Of a stretch of 64,000 nt of DNA, positions 27,637-38,094 are shown piece after piece. The notes under the pieces are model-generated. The model saw nothing but the letters and a program-made list of their open reading frames with translations, was not told the origin of the DNA and did not search any database. The translations under genes were made by a program, and so were the position numbers. The stretch is taken from contig NC_132973.1 of assembly GCF_047496725.1 (NCBI RefSeq), forward strand, positions 5,001-69,000, in the 5' to 3' direction. The DNA is from Anoplolepis gracilipes (Eukaryota; Arthropoda; Insecta; Hymenoptera; Formicidae). The first letter of the stretch is position 1; each line of letters starts with the position of its first letter.

Positions 27637-30600
27637 TCATCTTGGCGGCGCTCCCGTGGGCGTCGACGGGTGCGCCGTCGCCGGTGGCGGCGGTGACGGC
27701 AGCGGGCGCGGTGGAAGTCGCACCAGCCGGACCGTCACCGGACGCAAGAGGGGCCCAGGTGGTGGGGGAGGTTGGGGTCTCCTGCCAGGAGCCCTTCCCC
27801 TCGCCCGTCCCGGTCTGCGCTCCCTCTCGGCGCTCTCCTTCTGAGCCATGACCGCCTCGCAAAAAACGGCCACGGCTCTCCAGTTGTCTTCGCTGCCGAG
27901 CATCTTTACGACGACGCTCGGCAGCGCCAAGTCGTTCCCGATAGTCCGGGTTAGGACATCGCGCTCGTCCCTCCAGGCTGGACATGCTTGGAGGGTGTGT
28001 TGCGCGGTGTCCTTCTCATTGCCGCAGTGGTGGCAGGCCTCGCTTGCCTCCCGTCCGATGCGGTGCAGGTACTCTCCGAAACACCCATGTCCGGAGAGCA
28101 CCTGTGTCATTCGAAACGTACTGTTGCCCCACGCCCTGTTCAGCCACTCTTCCAGACAGGGCAGGACGGCCGATACAGTCCTCTCCCCAGATGTTGGGGG
28201 GCGCTCGCGCAGCGACGCGATCCATCGCTGCTCGAGGGACTTTTTCTCTTGGAGCTTCCAAGTGCCCAGTATCCTGGCCGGGATCTTGATGACTCCTCCC
28301 CTGCGTGCCGCGGATTTCCGTTCATACAGTCGACTGTATGAATCCGCGACCATATGCAGGGGGGGAAGTCCGGCCAGGATGGTGGCCGCCGCGTGCGACA
28401 CCGTCCTATAGCCGCGGACGAGCCGAATGGCCAACCTGCGCTGGACGCGACGCATCGCGCCTTGTATGCGTCTGTTGGCCATCGCCTCGCCCGCCCACAC
28501 CGGTGCTGCATACATTAATATGCTAAGGACGGTGTGCGCGTAGACGCGGCGCACCCGACCGTCCGGCCCTCCGAGATTCGGCAGCAAGCGGCTAATCGCT
28601 GCCGCCGCCTTCTCCGCTCTCGGGACCAGGCGGTCGAAGTGACCCGCGAAGCTCCATCGGCCGTCGATGTGGAGCCCCAGGTATTTAATCTGGGACCCCA
28701 CTGGGACAACAGTACCGTCAACGTCGAGACGGGAGGTGGGGGGAGGCTCCCCAGCGGCCCTGCGGTCGTAGAAATAGACCGCCTCGGTCTTGCTGGGGGC
28801 CACCCTCAGGCCAGTCCGGCTTATGGCCCTCACGAGGCCTGCCACCCCTTCGTTAGCCCTGTTTAGGGCTTCCCCCCAGTCGTCCCCCTCGGCTACCAGC
28901 AGGGTATCGTCGGCATACCCGATGACCCGGCAGTCGAGGGGGAGGGCGGTATGAAGGACCCCGTCGTACCCGAGGTTCCACAGCAGCGGGCCCAGCACCG
29001 AGCCCTGCGGAACCCCGCAGTACACGCGACGGGTGTGACCCTGACCGTCTTGGTCCCTGTATTCGAGCCTACGGTGACTAAAGTAGGCTCGAATTCCCTT
29101 CACGAGGTAGTCGGGGACGCGGTGGGTGTTGAGCGCGTCCCCGATTGCCTTCCACGGGAGGGTGTTAAAGGCGTTGGACACGTCTAAAGCGACGGCCAAC
29201 GCCACCCTCCCGCGTTCCACGGCTGACTCCGTGAGTGCCCTGACGCGCAGTACGGCGTCCACCGTGGACCTGCCCTCACGGAAGCCGTATTGTTCCTCGT
29301 GAAGGGAAGGGACCTCGTCGCGCGCCAGATGCTGGACGAGTCGGCGAACGAGAATCCTCTCGTATATTTTACCGACCTCGTCCAGCAGGCAAATCGGCCG
29401 GTACGCTGACGGGTCACCCTCCTTCTTACCGCCCTTGTGGAGAAGAACCAGCTTGGCTCTTCCCCACATTGGGGGGAATTCCTCCTCGGCGAGGCATCTA
29501 TTTAAGATGCCTCGCAGCCACCCGGATAGGTTTGGCTCCTCCAGGACGAGCTTCCAGACGCGCCCTGGGATGCCGTCCGGGCCAGGGGCCTTGTTGTTCT
29601 TGACCCCTCGAACGGCATCCCTCAACTCCTCCTCGGTGATTTCGAGATCCCTGGACCAGGCCTCGGCAGCGCCGGTGTTCGCGCTGCGCCAGTCGAGACC
29701 TCGAGGGTCGGGTTTGGTCGGGAACAAAGTCCCGACTATTTGGTCCAGGGATCCCGAGGGAAGGGTTTCCGTCACGGGGGGCGCCCAATGACGGAGTTTG
29801 TTCGTCACTATTTTGTACGGGCGCCCCCACGGGTCGGCGTCTAGGGACGCGATGAGCTCGTCCCACGATTTCGCCCTGGAGGAGCGAATGGCGGCACTCA
29901 GCGCCACTCGAGCGGACCGGTAGTCGCTGAGTGCCTCGGCTTTCCAGGCCTCGTCACCACGGCGCTGGGCGCGTTTAAGGGCCCTTCTGGCTGCGACGGA
30001 GGAGCGGCGAAGAGACGCGATCTCCTCCGTCCACCAATACGCAGCCCGACGCGAGTGGGGCCTGCTCTTGGGCATGGAGAAGTCGCACGCCTGTGTGACC
30101 GAGTCTACCAGGCGCGCGACATCCTCCTCCAGGCTCCCCACTCTCTCCTCTGGCGGATGGTGTTGCCAGAGGGTGGCCTGGACGGCCGCCATTAACCTAT
30201 CCGGGTCTAACTTCCTCAGGTTCCATCGCGGCGGTGGCGCACCGCCGGTCGGGCTCCCGGGCTGGAGGGTGGTGCAACCGAACTCGATGTATCGGTGATC
30301 CGATAGAGTTTCTTGGTCGACCACCCCCCACGACCAGTTTAGGCGTGCCGCGGAGGGGGTTATCATAGTGAGGTCCACTATGGACGCCCCCCGCAGCAGC
30401 CGGTCGCACGTAGGCTCGTTGCCGGTGTTAAGCAGGCATAGCCCGAGAGCCCCCATCCAATCCAGTAGGACCTCTCCCTTGGGGGTGGTGAGCCGGTCTC
30501 CCCAGGCTTGCGCTCTGGCGTTGAAGTCACCGGCCACCACCACCTCCTGGGGGAGCATGCTGCGTATGCAGTGCTCCAGCTCCCCCAGATACAGCTCGAA

Positions 30601-30903
30601 TTGGGAGAGGCCCAAACTAGGCGGTGCGTAACACGCCACCACCGCGATGGATCCCCATTTTACCGCCACGTACCCCCTTCCTGCCTTGAGTAAGGAACAG
30701 GGGGGGTTGTGGCTGCCCGTACCGCGTACGATTGCGACCGTGCCAGAGCCGTCCACCCTCCAGTTGGGATGGTTTGATGGGGGTCGGTACGGCTCCGACA
30801 CGATCGCCAGTCCTATACCACGCTCGGCGATAGTCTGCAGGAGTAAGTCCTGCGCTCGCCGAGCGTGGTTGATATTCGCTTGCAGGAATTTAGGAATTCT
30901 CAT
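27637..30903 (-). CDS. ORF2 endonuclease-reverse transcriptase of element 4 (1088 aa)
   Basis: Intact; by eye identical to the element 2 protein, including the endonuclease residues, D574, YADD and the C-terminal CCHC. It starts at the ATG overlapping the end of ORF1 by 14 nt. As element 4 also has an intact ORF1, this is a candidate source of active enzyme and the only one in the window linked to a double-ribozyme leader. Confidence 0.94.
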   Translation of the reverse strand: MRIPKFLQANINHARRAQDLLLQTIAERGIGLAIVSEPYRPPSNHPNWRVDGSGTVAIVRGTGSHNPPCSLLKAGRGYVAVKWGSIAVVACYAPPSLGLSQFELYLGELEHCIRSMLPQEVVVAGDFNARAQAWGDRLTTPKGEVLLDWMGALGLCLLNTGNEPTCDRLLRGASIVDLTMITPSAARLNWSWGVVDQETLSDHRYIEFGCTTLQPGSPTGGAPPPRWNLRKLDPDRLMAAVQATLWQHHPPEERVGSLEEDVARLVDSVTQACDFSMPKSRPHSRRAAYWWTEEIASLRRSSVAARRALKRAQRRGDEAWKAEALSDYRSARVALSAAIRSSRAKSWDELIASLDADPWGRPYKIVTNKLRHWAPPVTETLPSGSLDQIVGTLFPTKPDPRGLDWRSANTGAAEAWSRDLEITEEELRDAVRGVKNNKAPGPDGIPGRVWKLVLEEPNLSGWLRGILNRCLAEEEFPPMWGRAKLVLLHKGGKKEGDPSAYRPICLLDEVGKIYERILVRRLVQHLARDEVPSLHEEQYGFREGRSTVDAVLRVRALTESAVERGRVALAVALDVSNAFNTLPWKAIGDALNTHRVPDYLVKGIRAYFSHRRLEYRDQDGQGHTRRVYCGVPQGSVLGPLLWNLGYDGVLHTALPLDCRVIGYADDTLLVAEGDDWGEALNRANEGVAGLVRAISRTGLRVAPSKTEAVYFYDRRAAGEPPPTSRLDVDGTVVPVGSQIKYLGLHIDGRWSFAGHFDRLVPRAEKAAAAISRLLPNLGGPDGRVRRVYAHTVLSILMYAAPVWAGEAMANRRIQGAMRRVQRRLAIRLVRGYRTVSHAAATILAGLPPLHMVADSYSRLYERKSAARRGGVIKIPARILGTWKLQEKKSLEQRWIASLRERPPTSGERTVSAVLPCLEEWLNRAWGNSTFRMTQVLSGHGCFGEYLHRIGREASEACHHCGNEKDTAQHTLQACPAWRDERDVLTRTIGNDLALPSVVVKMLGSEDNWRAVAVFCEAVMAQKESAERERRPGRARGRAPGRRPQPPPPPGPLLRPVTVRLVRLPPRPLPSPPPPATAHPSTPTGAPPR

Positions 30904-33900
30904 TGACGTCGGTTAAAGAGGCCTCCGTCATTTCAGTCACCCCTCCACAGGGCCTTGGGAGGGGGGCTCCGTCCGCGATCGATGGCGCATTGCCCACGGG
31001 CTCAATTGCGTCCGGGGCAAAGGTGTCTTCTTTCGCGTTGCCACGCTTGGGGCCTAAGCGCGGCATCCTTTGGGGCCTGGGGGAGTCGGAGCAACGCTCT
31101 TTGCCCCCCGCACCCTCCTCGTTTCCTTCCCTGGCCGAGTCCGCGCGCCGCTTGCGACACTCCGACGTGTCCATCGGCGCGGGCGCGGGCTCGACTGGGG
31201 CCGTTTGGCTCGCTTGTGGGATTTCTCCCACAACGACCTCCATCAGGGACGGAATTGGGTTTTTCTTTTCGATTCCCCCCTTCACCCCTCCTACCGAAGG
31301 GGTGGGTTTTTTGGAGGGAGGAATCGGTTTGACCTTCCTGCTGGGCTTTTTCGGAGGGTGGCAATTCATGCCACCCATCCTGTGCCCCGCGGGTGCCCCA
31401 AGTTCGGCACAAAGTGCGCAGTGCACTTTCTGCTCGGAGCAGGATTGGGCCTTGTGGCCCTCTTTGCCGCAGCGGAAGCACATGTTGGTGCAGGTTCGAT
31501 CGCTGCCGCACTGCTGCTGCACATGCCCCTCCTCCATGCATTTAAAGCATCGGAGGGGGAGCCGCGGCAACAGCTCGATGGGCAATTTGTACCATGATAT
31601 CGGTACCCTGCCCATCTGTGCTAGTTTGTTGGCAGCGTCTATCGGACACTGCACCAACACCGTGTTGAGGCCTGTGCGGGGGGCTTTCACGAACGTGCCC
31701 ACCTTTACGTCCGAGAACCCGCACTTACCCTCCCCGGAGATTGCGGCAACAATCTCCGCCCGGGTGATGGAGTCCTCCAGTCCCCGAATGCGGAGGTCGG
31801 CCATCTTCTGGGGACACGTGACTCGCACGCCTTCGTTGTCCCCGGTTACCTCTCTGACACGTTCGGCGAGTTGTCCCGCCTTGCGTGCCTTGTCCTCACC
31901 GGAGATCTCAAGGATTAAGGCTCCGGTGAGACCTTTTCTTATTCTGAGGGTTCCCTCCTTGATCCCCAGTTGGTCCAGTTTGACCTCCTTCCTAATGGCG
32001 GCCATGCTTTCACCGTATTTCCCCTCTGGGCAGGTGATCATGACCGCCGAGGTTTTGGGGACCTTCCTTTTCCCGGGTTTCTCTCCCCCCGCTATCCGCC
32101 CCCGTCTCTGCTTACTCTGTTCACTGGGCGGTGACCGGGCCGCAGCAACGGGTGCAGTTTTAGAGGGGAGGGGAGTCTGTCCTGCTTTCCTCTTTTCCTT
32201 ACGTCCGACCACCACGCTCCACGGAGTTTCGGTGGTCGGAGAGGGGCCATATGTCCCGGGGTTTGTCGACTTCTTGTCGAAGGGCCCCGGGCCTAATGGT
32301 CCTCCGTCAGAGGATGGAGCCTTAGAGGGTTCCGCCTCCTGGCGAGATTTCCCTTTAGGTTTCTCGGGTAGGAAAGGGGGGGAAGAGGGAGAGGGAGAGA
32401 TCCTGGTGTTAGCCCGGACCTGGCCCTCTCCCTTCTTTTTCCCCTTCTTAGCCGCTTTCTTCTTCTCTTGACCGCTTTTGGCTGGAGCGGTCACTTGTGA
32501 CTTGGGCTGAGTTGGCGAGGACTTCTCAGCCTCGGCCTCCTTTCCCCTTAGCGGTTGAGCCTGCACGTTCAGGGGAGCGGATTGGACCGCTTTCCCCTGT
32601 CCGTCCGTTGCTTCGAGGAATCGCAGCATCCTCTCCCTCAAGTCAACACCGATTTGTAGGTGTTGGTTGAGGGCTTCGTAGAGGACCGCGAATTCTCCCT
32701 GGGCTGGGGGGCGAGTAATTGGAGGAAGGGGTCGAGGGGATCCCCTCAAGAGAGGCCCCTGTGCCTCCGTCGCGCTCGCGGCCTGCGGTTCTACCTCCAT
32801 GCCTGGGTCTCCAATCGGGCTTGGGGACACGCATGCCGGAGATAGTTTGCCCCTCCTCAAGGCGGTCTTCTTCGGGGAGACATTTTGTGGCGTCCTCAGC
32901 CTTAGAGAATGCCACTCCCCGCTGTCGGAATCTGACTCCCGGTCAGATTCGATGCGGTTCCGTCTTCTCAGGATCCTGCCTCCCTTCTCCTTTTCGCTCT
33001 TTGCGGCACTTCCCTCTTCGATCAGGCGGGTACTGAGCTGTTTCGTCAGCACCTCTACCTGATCGGCGAGCTCCGCCATCCGCTTCTTGAGCTCACTCGT
33101 CTCCTTCTCCTTCTCAGCTTTGAGGAGCTCCAATTGATGTCGGAGTTCCTCCGCTTCGACGTTACTTGGTGAGGACGATACAGTCCTATCGTGAAGGACT
33201 GCTGTGGCCGCCATGATGGACGCCACAGCCTTCTTCATCTCGCCTTCTAGCGGGCCCTTGATATTTTTCGATACCTGCAAGCTTTTAAAGATGGTCACGC
33301 AGTTATCGATCGTGTCGGACACCACAGCCGGTGTCGGAGAGTGGCGGAACATCTCCCTCGCCACCCTCTGATTGTCCCGGCATCTCTCCCAGGCCTGTCC
33401 ATCGGGCATTGAGGCACCCAGGGCCCACTCCGTGTCCCCTCTCTCTCTGGCCTCTTCCCTCGCTCTGGCCTTTGCCTCCCTTTTCTCCTTCGTCCCTTCA
33501 CCCGTTGTGATGGGCCTTCCTCTGCCTCTCTTGGCGGGGGCGAGGTCCGACTGTTCGTCCTCCGAGCCGGCAAAGTATGAACCAGCGTGTGATCCTGCTT
33601 CATACTCGTCCGGATCACCCGCCACGCTACTGGCGCGTGATCCCGCTGGGAACGCCGAGTCCTCATCGCTAGGAGCGGGAGTTATACCTGTAGCGGTATG
33701 CTTGCTCCTTTTCCCGCTCGCTCGGCAGCTGTGGCATACATGCCTTGCGCTATGAGGGCACTTGCTTGTCTTCCTGGCCATTGGAAATTGGAGGTATCTC
33801 CTTTCCAAGGCCTCTTTCGCTGCCGTACCATCCTGAATGGCCGTGATGGTAAGCTTGCCACTGGATGTCGACGGCCCTGGGTACGAAGGTATATCCTTCT

Positions 33901-34180
33901 TCTCAGAGCCCTCGGGTATTTCGGGGACCTTAAAGGTCTCCGTCGCTCGGTCCGCAGACAATTCTGCGGTGGGTTCCGCCTTGGTCTTCTTGGATTTTGT
34001 ATTATGAGAGATCATTATTTCGAATAATCCCGCTCCCCGCTGCGGCTCCGTCACCCAGGGTGTACCCTCACCTGCCGCAGAGTGTCCCGAAACATGACCG
34101 GCAACACTCCACGACAGGGCCCCAAGTTCCCCCGGGGGGGTGACATACGACACGGGCCGGGGGATATACATCCCCGGCAC
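30890..34180 (-). CDS. ORF1 Gag-like protein of element 4 (1096 aa)
   Basis: Intact and apparently the same as the element 2 protein, with all three C-terminal zinc motifs, the coiled coil and the CPHSARHVCHSC cluster. The internal start candidate Met56 corresponds to 34015. On the long-form RNA this frame is about 2.9 kb from the outer 5' end, so efficient translation would be helped by cleavage at the inner ribozyme; this is inference. Confidence 0.92.
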   Translation of the reverse strand: MPGMYIPRPVSYVTPPGELGALSWSVAGHVSGHSAAGEGTPWVTEPQRGAGLFEIMISHNTKSKKTKAEPTAELSADRATETFKVPEIPEGSEKKDIPSYPGPSTSSGKLTITAIQDGTAAKEALERRYLQFPMARKTSKCPHSARHVCHSCRASGKRSKHTATGITPAPSDEDSAFPAGSRASSVAGDPDEYEAGSHAGSYFAGSEDEQSDLAPAKRGRGRPITTGEGTKEKREAKARAREEARERGDTEWALGASMPDGQAWERCRDNQRVAREMFRHSPTPAVVSDTIDNCVTIFKSLQVSKNIKGPLEGEMKKAVASIMAATAVLHDRTVSSSPSNVEAEELRHQLELLKAEKEKETSELKKRMAELADQVEVLTKQLSTRLIEEGSAAKSEKEKGGRILRRRNRIESDRESDSDSGEWHSLRLRTPQNVSPKKTALRRGKLSPACVSPSPIGDPGMEVEPQAASATEAQGPLLRGSPRPLPPITRPPAQGEFAVLYEALNQHLQIGVDLRERMLRFLEATDGQGKAVQSAPLNVQAQPLRGKEAEAEKSSPTQPKSQVTAPAKSGQEKKKAAKKGKKKGEGQVRANTRISPSPSSPPFLPEKPKGKSRQEAEPSKAPSSDGGPLGPGPFDKKSTNPGTYGPSPTTETPWSVVVGRKEKRKAGQTPLPSKTAPVAAARSPPSEQSKQRRGRIAGGEKPGKRKVPKTSAVMITCPEGKYGESMAAIRKEVKLDQLGIKEGTLRIRKGLTGALILEISGEDKARKAGQLAERVREVTGDNEGVRVTCPQKMADLRIRGLEDSITRAEIVAAISGEGKCGFSDVKVGTFVKAPRTGLNTVLVQCPIDAANKLAQMGRVPISWYKLPIELLPRLPLRCFKCMEEGHVQQQCGSDRTCTNMCFRCGKEGHKAQSCSEQKVHCALCAELGAPAGHRMGGMNCHPPKKPSRKVKPIPPSKKPTPSVGGVKGGIEKKNPIPSLMEVVVGEIPQASQTAPVEPAPAPMDTSECRKRRADSAREGNEEGAGGKERCSDSPRPQRMPRLGPKRGNAKEDTFAPDAIEPVGNAPSIADGAPLPRPCGGVTEMTEASLTDVNENS

Positions 34181-35125
34181 TGGTCCCCGGCCCCTTACTC
34201 ACCCATGGAGGTTTTGACGCCTCCATGGGCTTTCGGGGGTTCCCGGCCTCCGACCTCCGGGATACCGCAGCGGGTGGTGCCACCCGGGGGGCCCCATGGA
34301 CGGTTGGGACTGGGTCGCCGCTCCCCGGCCCAGTCTTCCCCGCCATGGCGACCAGCTTGCACGCGCCCTTGACGGAAGTTACCTCCCGCCAAAGGGCCCC
34401 GACGATGCACCGCTTCGGAAGGGAAACGGTCGCGATGCACCGTCGGGCTCCGTCCCGCCGTCGAACCCTGCCTCGGAATACGTCCGAGCGGCTCCGACGG
34501 CCGGGCCGACCCGGCGCCGTCGGGCTATGCCCGTGCGGCCCGCGCCGGCCCGCCTCCGCCTCCCCGACCCCGTCCTCGGAAAACGTCCGAGCGGCTCGGA
34601 AGAGGCCCGGCCCGATGGGTCCGGGAGTTCCGGAGATCCATCGGCCCGTCCGCTCCCCTCGCGGCGCGCACTCAGGGGCAGAGCCCACTGAGCCGCCTGC
34701 ACGCGAGATGGAGCCCCACGATTGTGGGACGCCGGCCAATGCCAGCACCCACATCCCCCCGAGGGACGCCGCGCGGCGGGAACACCCACACGCGCGGAAA
34801 CCCTCATGTGCCAGGAGCACCCAGCGGTGTGTCACGGGCGGGGAGCAGTCCTCCCCCAACGGTGCCGTACCACCGGGCGATTGCACTCAGGGCCGCCTAC
34901 CCCTACCAGCGATTGGGTCCGCGCTTTAAACCACCCCCAAGGGGGTGGGCGCAGTCCCTAAGGGAGTCGCTGGGCTCCCCTTGTACCCTTACTAAGGGTA
35001 CGGTGCGCTCTTAGTTCCCCTTCCACCCCGGAGGTTCACCCAACTTGGCCGGAGCCGTGTGGATGTTCCATGGGGTTTCAGGGTTAAGCCTCCTCACCAC
35101 GACAAGGTGGCGCACAACGAGGAGG
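34181..35125 (-). other. Proximal 5' UTR of element 4
   Basis: It is colinear with the 945-nt leader of the short form. It carries variants shared with element 8 (GGCCAATGCCAGC; GCAGAGCCCACTG) and others shared with elements 6 and 7 (CTTTAAACC), so it is a small mosaic. Confidence 0.8.
35003..35125 (-). ncRNA. Inner HDV-like ribozyme of element 4
   Basis: The P1, P2, P3, L3 and CTAAG blocks match element 2. It is followed upstream, without telomeric repeats, by the extension at 35126. Confidence 0.84.
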
Positions 35126-37091
35126 TGCACCCCCTGTGGAACAGGGGGCCGATAGATGGCCCCATAGTGGTCCGGCCGCGTACACGGTCGTGCGGGCCGT
35201 GCCGTTTGACCAGACCGGGGCGACATCCCTTTTAGCCCTAAACTCGTCCGGACCAGACACTTGTTTGGCATCCCCCGGGTGACACCTTTGGCTCGCACCC
35301 TTGCCTCCGGTGTCCACCCTCGGAGGGTAGCCATTCGCGTGCGTCTTTCGGTTATTATAGTGGCCAAGACGAATCACCACTAGGCGGACTCCTGTATTGG
35401 CGGTCCGGCCGCGCTTCATGGGTCCCCGCCTTGACGAGAACCTTCCGCAGGGCCCCGGTTTCGCTGAACCCCTCCTGGGTTCCGCTACTAACAGGTTCCC
35501 GCTTCCGGTCCCCGATCCAGCAGAGCCCTTCCCCTTGGACGAGTTCCCAGGGAAGGAGTCGAGACACGTACTAGCCCCAACGGCAGTTGGAGTCTTCGGT
35601 GCAACGACGCCCCAATCAACGCGAACCGGTTTCCCCCGGTCAGGCACCAGCCATTTCACAGGATGTTATCGCGTTGCCGATCAACATCCTGCCCCGAACG
35701 CCTCCGTGTTTTGTACAGGGGGTAGGCGTACCCCTGCTCGAACCGTGTGTAGCATCGGGACGGTAATGTCCTTCAACCCACATCGGGCTTCCTGACCCGT
35801 GTCCCCGCCTCCGCGTTTTTATACGAGGGGGAAGGCGGACCCCTGTGCGTACCGTGTATAGCATCGGGACCATGGTCCTTCAACCTACATCGGGCGTCCT
35901 GTCACCGTCAGGGGAGAGCGAACCCTGTTCCTTGTACTATTGTTTCCACGTGGAAACAACTGCCAAGGTTCTACCCGGACCCTCATCGTAGGGTTGTACT
36001 ACCTTAATCCTATATGCAAGATGTTATCCATACTGATAAACACCCTGCCCCGGTCGCCTCCGTGTTTTGTACAGGGGGTAGGCGCACCCCTGTTCGAACC
36101 GTGTGTAGCATCGGGACGGTAATGTCCTTCAACCCACATCGGGCTTCCTAACCCGTGTCCCCGCCTCCGCGTTTTTATACGAGGGGGAAGGCGGACCCCT
36201 GTGCGTACCGTGTATAGCATCGGGACTGCGGTCCTTCAACCTACATCGGGCGTCCTGTTAACCGATCCGTCTTTCGAGATTCCTATACAGAGGAAAGAGG
36301 ACCCCTGTTGCGGTGTTTGGTAACTTTGGGACTCGGATCCAGCCGAAAATCCCTCCATCACCCACCACCAAGACCCGAATCAGGGGTGAGCGGCCCCCTG
36401 ATGCCTCGCCCTGCTGTCAAGCCAACAGGTCGAGGTCCTACCCGAACCCTGCATCGTAGGGTGGCGATCTACCCTACAACGACCAAAGCGATGCCGGCCA
36501 AACCCGCCGTTCACGAAGAGCCGGCGGATCCCCCGACACCGAGATGGCCCGGAAGCGCGACCGTCCCGGGAGGCTCGTCGGCACCCGTAGGTCCGCCTCC
36601 CCCCAAGAAGCCGCTCCCCGAAACGCTCGCTTCCCGTCTTGTTGGGATTTGCGACGCGTAAGCCTCACTTCAGGATCGGCACCCGGGGAGCCCGATCAGC
36701 ATCGGTTGCCTCTCCATCCGATCGGCTCTTCTGAAGAGGACTCCTCCGGAAGGGAGGACGCTCTTCAGGCGGGCGCGCTAAGGCCCTCGCGTAGTGCCTT
36801 CGTTACTCCTCAACCCCCGCCCAGCCACGCTCCGGCTTAAGGGCTTTCGCCCCCGGCGTACTATGTGGCGTTCACCATCATTTCCGCCGCGACCGTCGCG
36901 TCTGTAGCAGGAACCGATTCGTACGCGTCCAACACCCAGGTATGCATGCCGGTGCTATGCATCCTGCCCGAGCCGGGGTCCAAGAGGAAATCCGGCTAAA
37001 GATGCGCTCTTAGCTATCCCTCCACTCCGGTTTCCCGGGGCTTCGGGACAGAGCCTCCCCACCACGTCAAGGTGGCGCATCATCGGGGAGG
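35126..37091 (-). other. 1.97-kb 5' extension of element 4
   Basis: It is colinear with the extension of element 3 with one 1-bp deletion (about 36635) and scattered substitutions. The direct monomers start at 35699 and 36055. In the second repeat hairpin (about 36019-36044) a change turns the stem pair into G-U on the - strand, consistent with an RNA structure on that strand. No coding gene is recognised. Confidence 0.75.
37001..37091 (-). ncRNA. Outer HDV-like ribozyme of element 4 (91 nt)
   Basis: GATGCGC at 37001-37007 (+ strand) and GGGGAGG at 37085-37091 give the same P2 and P1 as the outer ribozyme of element 3. The 5' end abuts telomeric AACC at 37092. Confidence 0.86.
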
Positions 37092-37103
37092 AACCTAACC
37101 TAA

Positions 37104-37105
<2 letters not shown>
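37092..37105. repeat. Telomeric repeat gap, 14 bp
   Basis: AACCTAACCTAACC lies between element 4 and the poly(T) of element 5. Confidence 0.95.
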
Positions 37106-37136
<31 letters not shown>

Positions 37137-37607
37137 GTGAGGAAAATGCATTACGCATCCCCCCGGAATGTGGATGTCCGGGGGGTATGTGGGACTCTCC
37201 CTATTTAAGGGCATACCCACTAAAAACCTCACGAGTGGCATCTTTGGCGATTGTAGGGGAGACTCCTGGAACTAGCGGTGCAATACTTCAGGAGCCTCCC
37301 CTCGCCGCACTCCTTAACAGGAGTTCTTCCTGGGAGGGAGGGGAGAGAGGAACATATCCTATACTCCCCTCCTCTCCAAATCGATCTTTTACTTTGCGGC
37401 GGGAGGGCCACTACCTCCTCCCGTCGAGTCTTCTATTCCCCCCGATAGGGGGGGGGAAAGAGTCGAGACTTTGGGGGTCTCGATTCTCATTCATCTGGGG
37501 GGGGGTTACAAGGGAGGGCAAAAAGAGGGGAAAGTAAGGGGGGGAAGGGCGAGCAGAACCAGTCTGCTCCCTCCCCCCGCTCACTGTCATCTTGGCGGCG
37601 CTCCCAT
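37106..37607 (-). mobile_element. Element 5: 502-bp 5'-truncated stub (3' UTR plus the last ORF2 codons)
   Basis: The 29-nt poly(A) (37106-37134) and a complete B/C-type 3' UTR are present. The copy stops about 15 bp into the ORF2 coding end (…GGCGGCGCTCCCAT) and is followed by AACC. The hairpin loop lacks the 4-nt insertion of subfamily C, so its 3' UTR is intermediate between B and C. Confidence 0.93.
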
Positions 37608-37611
37608 AACC
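37598..37611. repeat. Left copy of the 14-bp target-site duplication of element 6
   Basis: GCGCTCCCATAACC consists of the last 10 bp of element 5 plus one telomeric AACC (37608-37611). The same 14 bases recur at 45583-45596 on the other side of element 6. Confidence 0.93.
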
Positions 37612-38094
37612 TTTTTTTTTTTTTTTTTTTTTTTTTACGTGAGGAAAATGCATTACGCATCCCCCCGGAATGTGGATGTAATCTCCGGGGGGTATGTGGG
37701 ACTCTCCCTATTTAAGGGCATACCCACTAAAAACCTCACGAGTGGCATCTTTGGCGATTGTAGGGGAGACTCCTGGAACTAGCGGTGCAATACTTCAGGA
37801 GCCTCCCCTCGCCGCACTCCTTAACAGGAGTTCTTCCTGGGAGGGAGGGGAGAGAGGAACATATCCTATACTCCCCTCCTCTCCTAATCGATCTTTTACT
37901 TTGCGGCGGGAGGGCCACTACCTCCTCCCGTCGAGTCTTCTATTCCCCCCGATAGGGGGGGGGAAAGAGTCGAGACTTTGGGGGTCTCGATTCTCATTCA
38001 TCTGGGGGGGGGGTTACAAGGGAGGGCAAAAAGAGGGGAAAGTAAGGGGGGGAAGGGCGAGCAGAACCAGTCTGCTCCCTCCCCCCGCTCACTG
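37612..38094 (-). other. 3' UTR and 25-nt poly(A) of element 6
   Basis: This is the subfamily C form: the tail-proximal hairpin CCCCCCGG/CCGGGGGG has a loop enlarged by AATC (about 37671-37692), while the stem is unchanged. Confidence 0.88.

Larger units (their letters stand above)
27152..37091 (-). mobile_element. Element 4: intact long-form element (9.94 kb), subfamily A, two ribozymes
   Basis: This is the only copy in the window with both ORFs intact and the long 5' region. The poly(A) is 27 nt (27152-27178). The coding part is subfamily A, while element 3, which has the same extension, is subfamily B, so the long form is not confined to one subfamily. In the proximal 5' UTR it shares private variants with element 8 (for example GGCCAATGCCAGC at about 34734). 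Confidence 0.9.
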
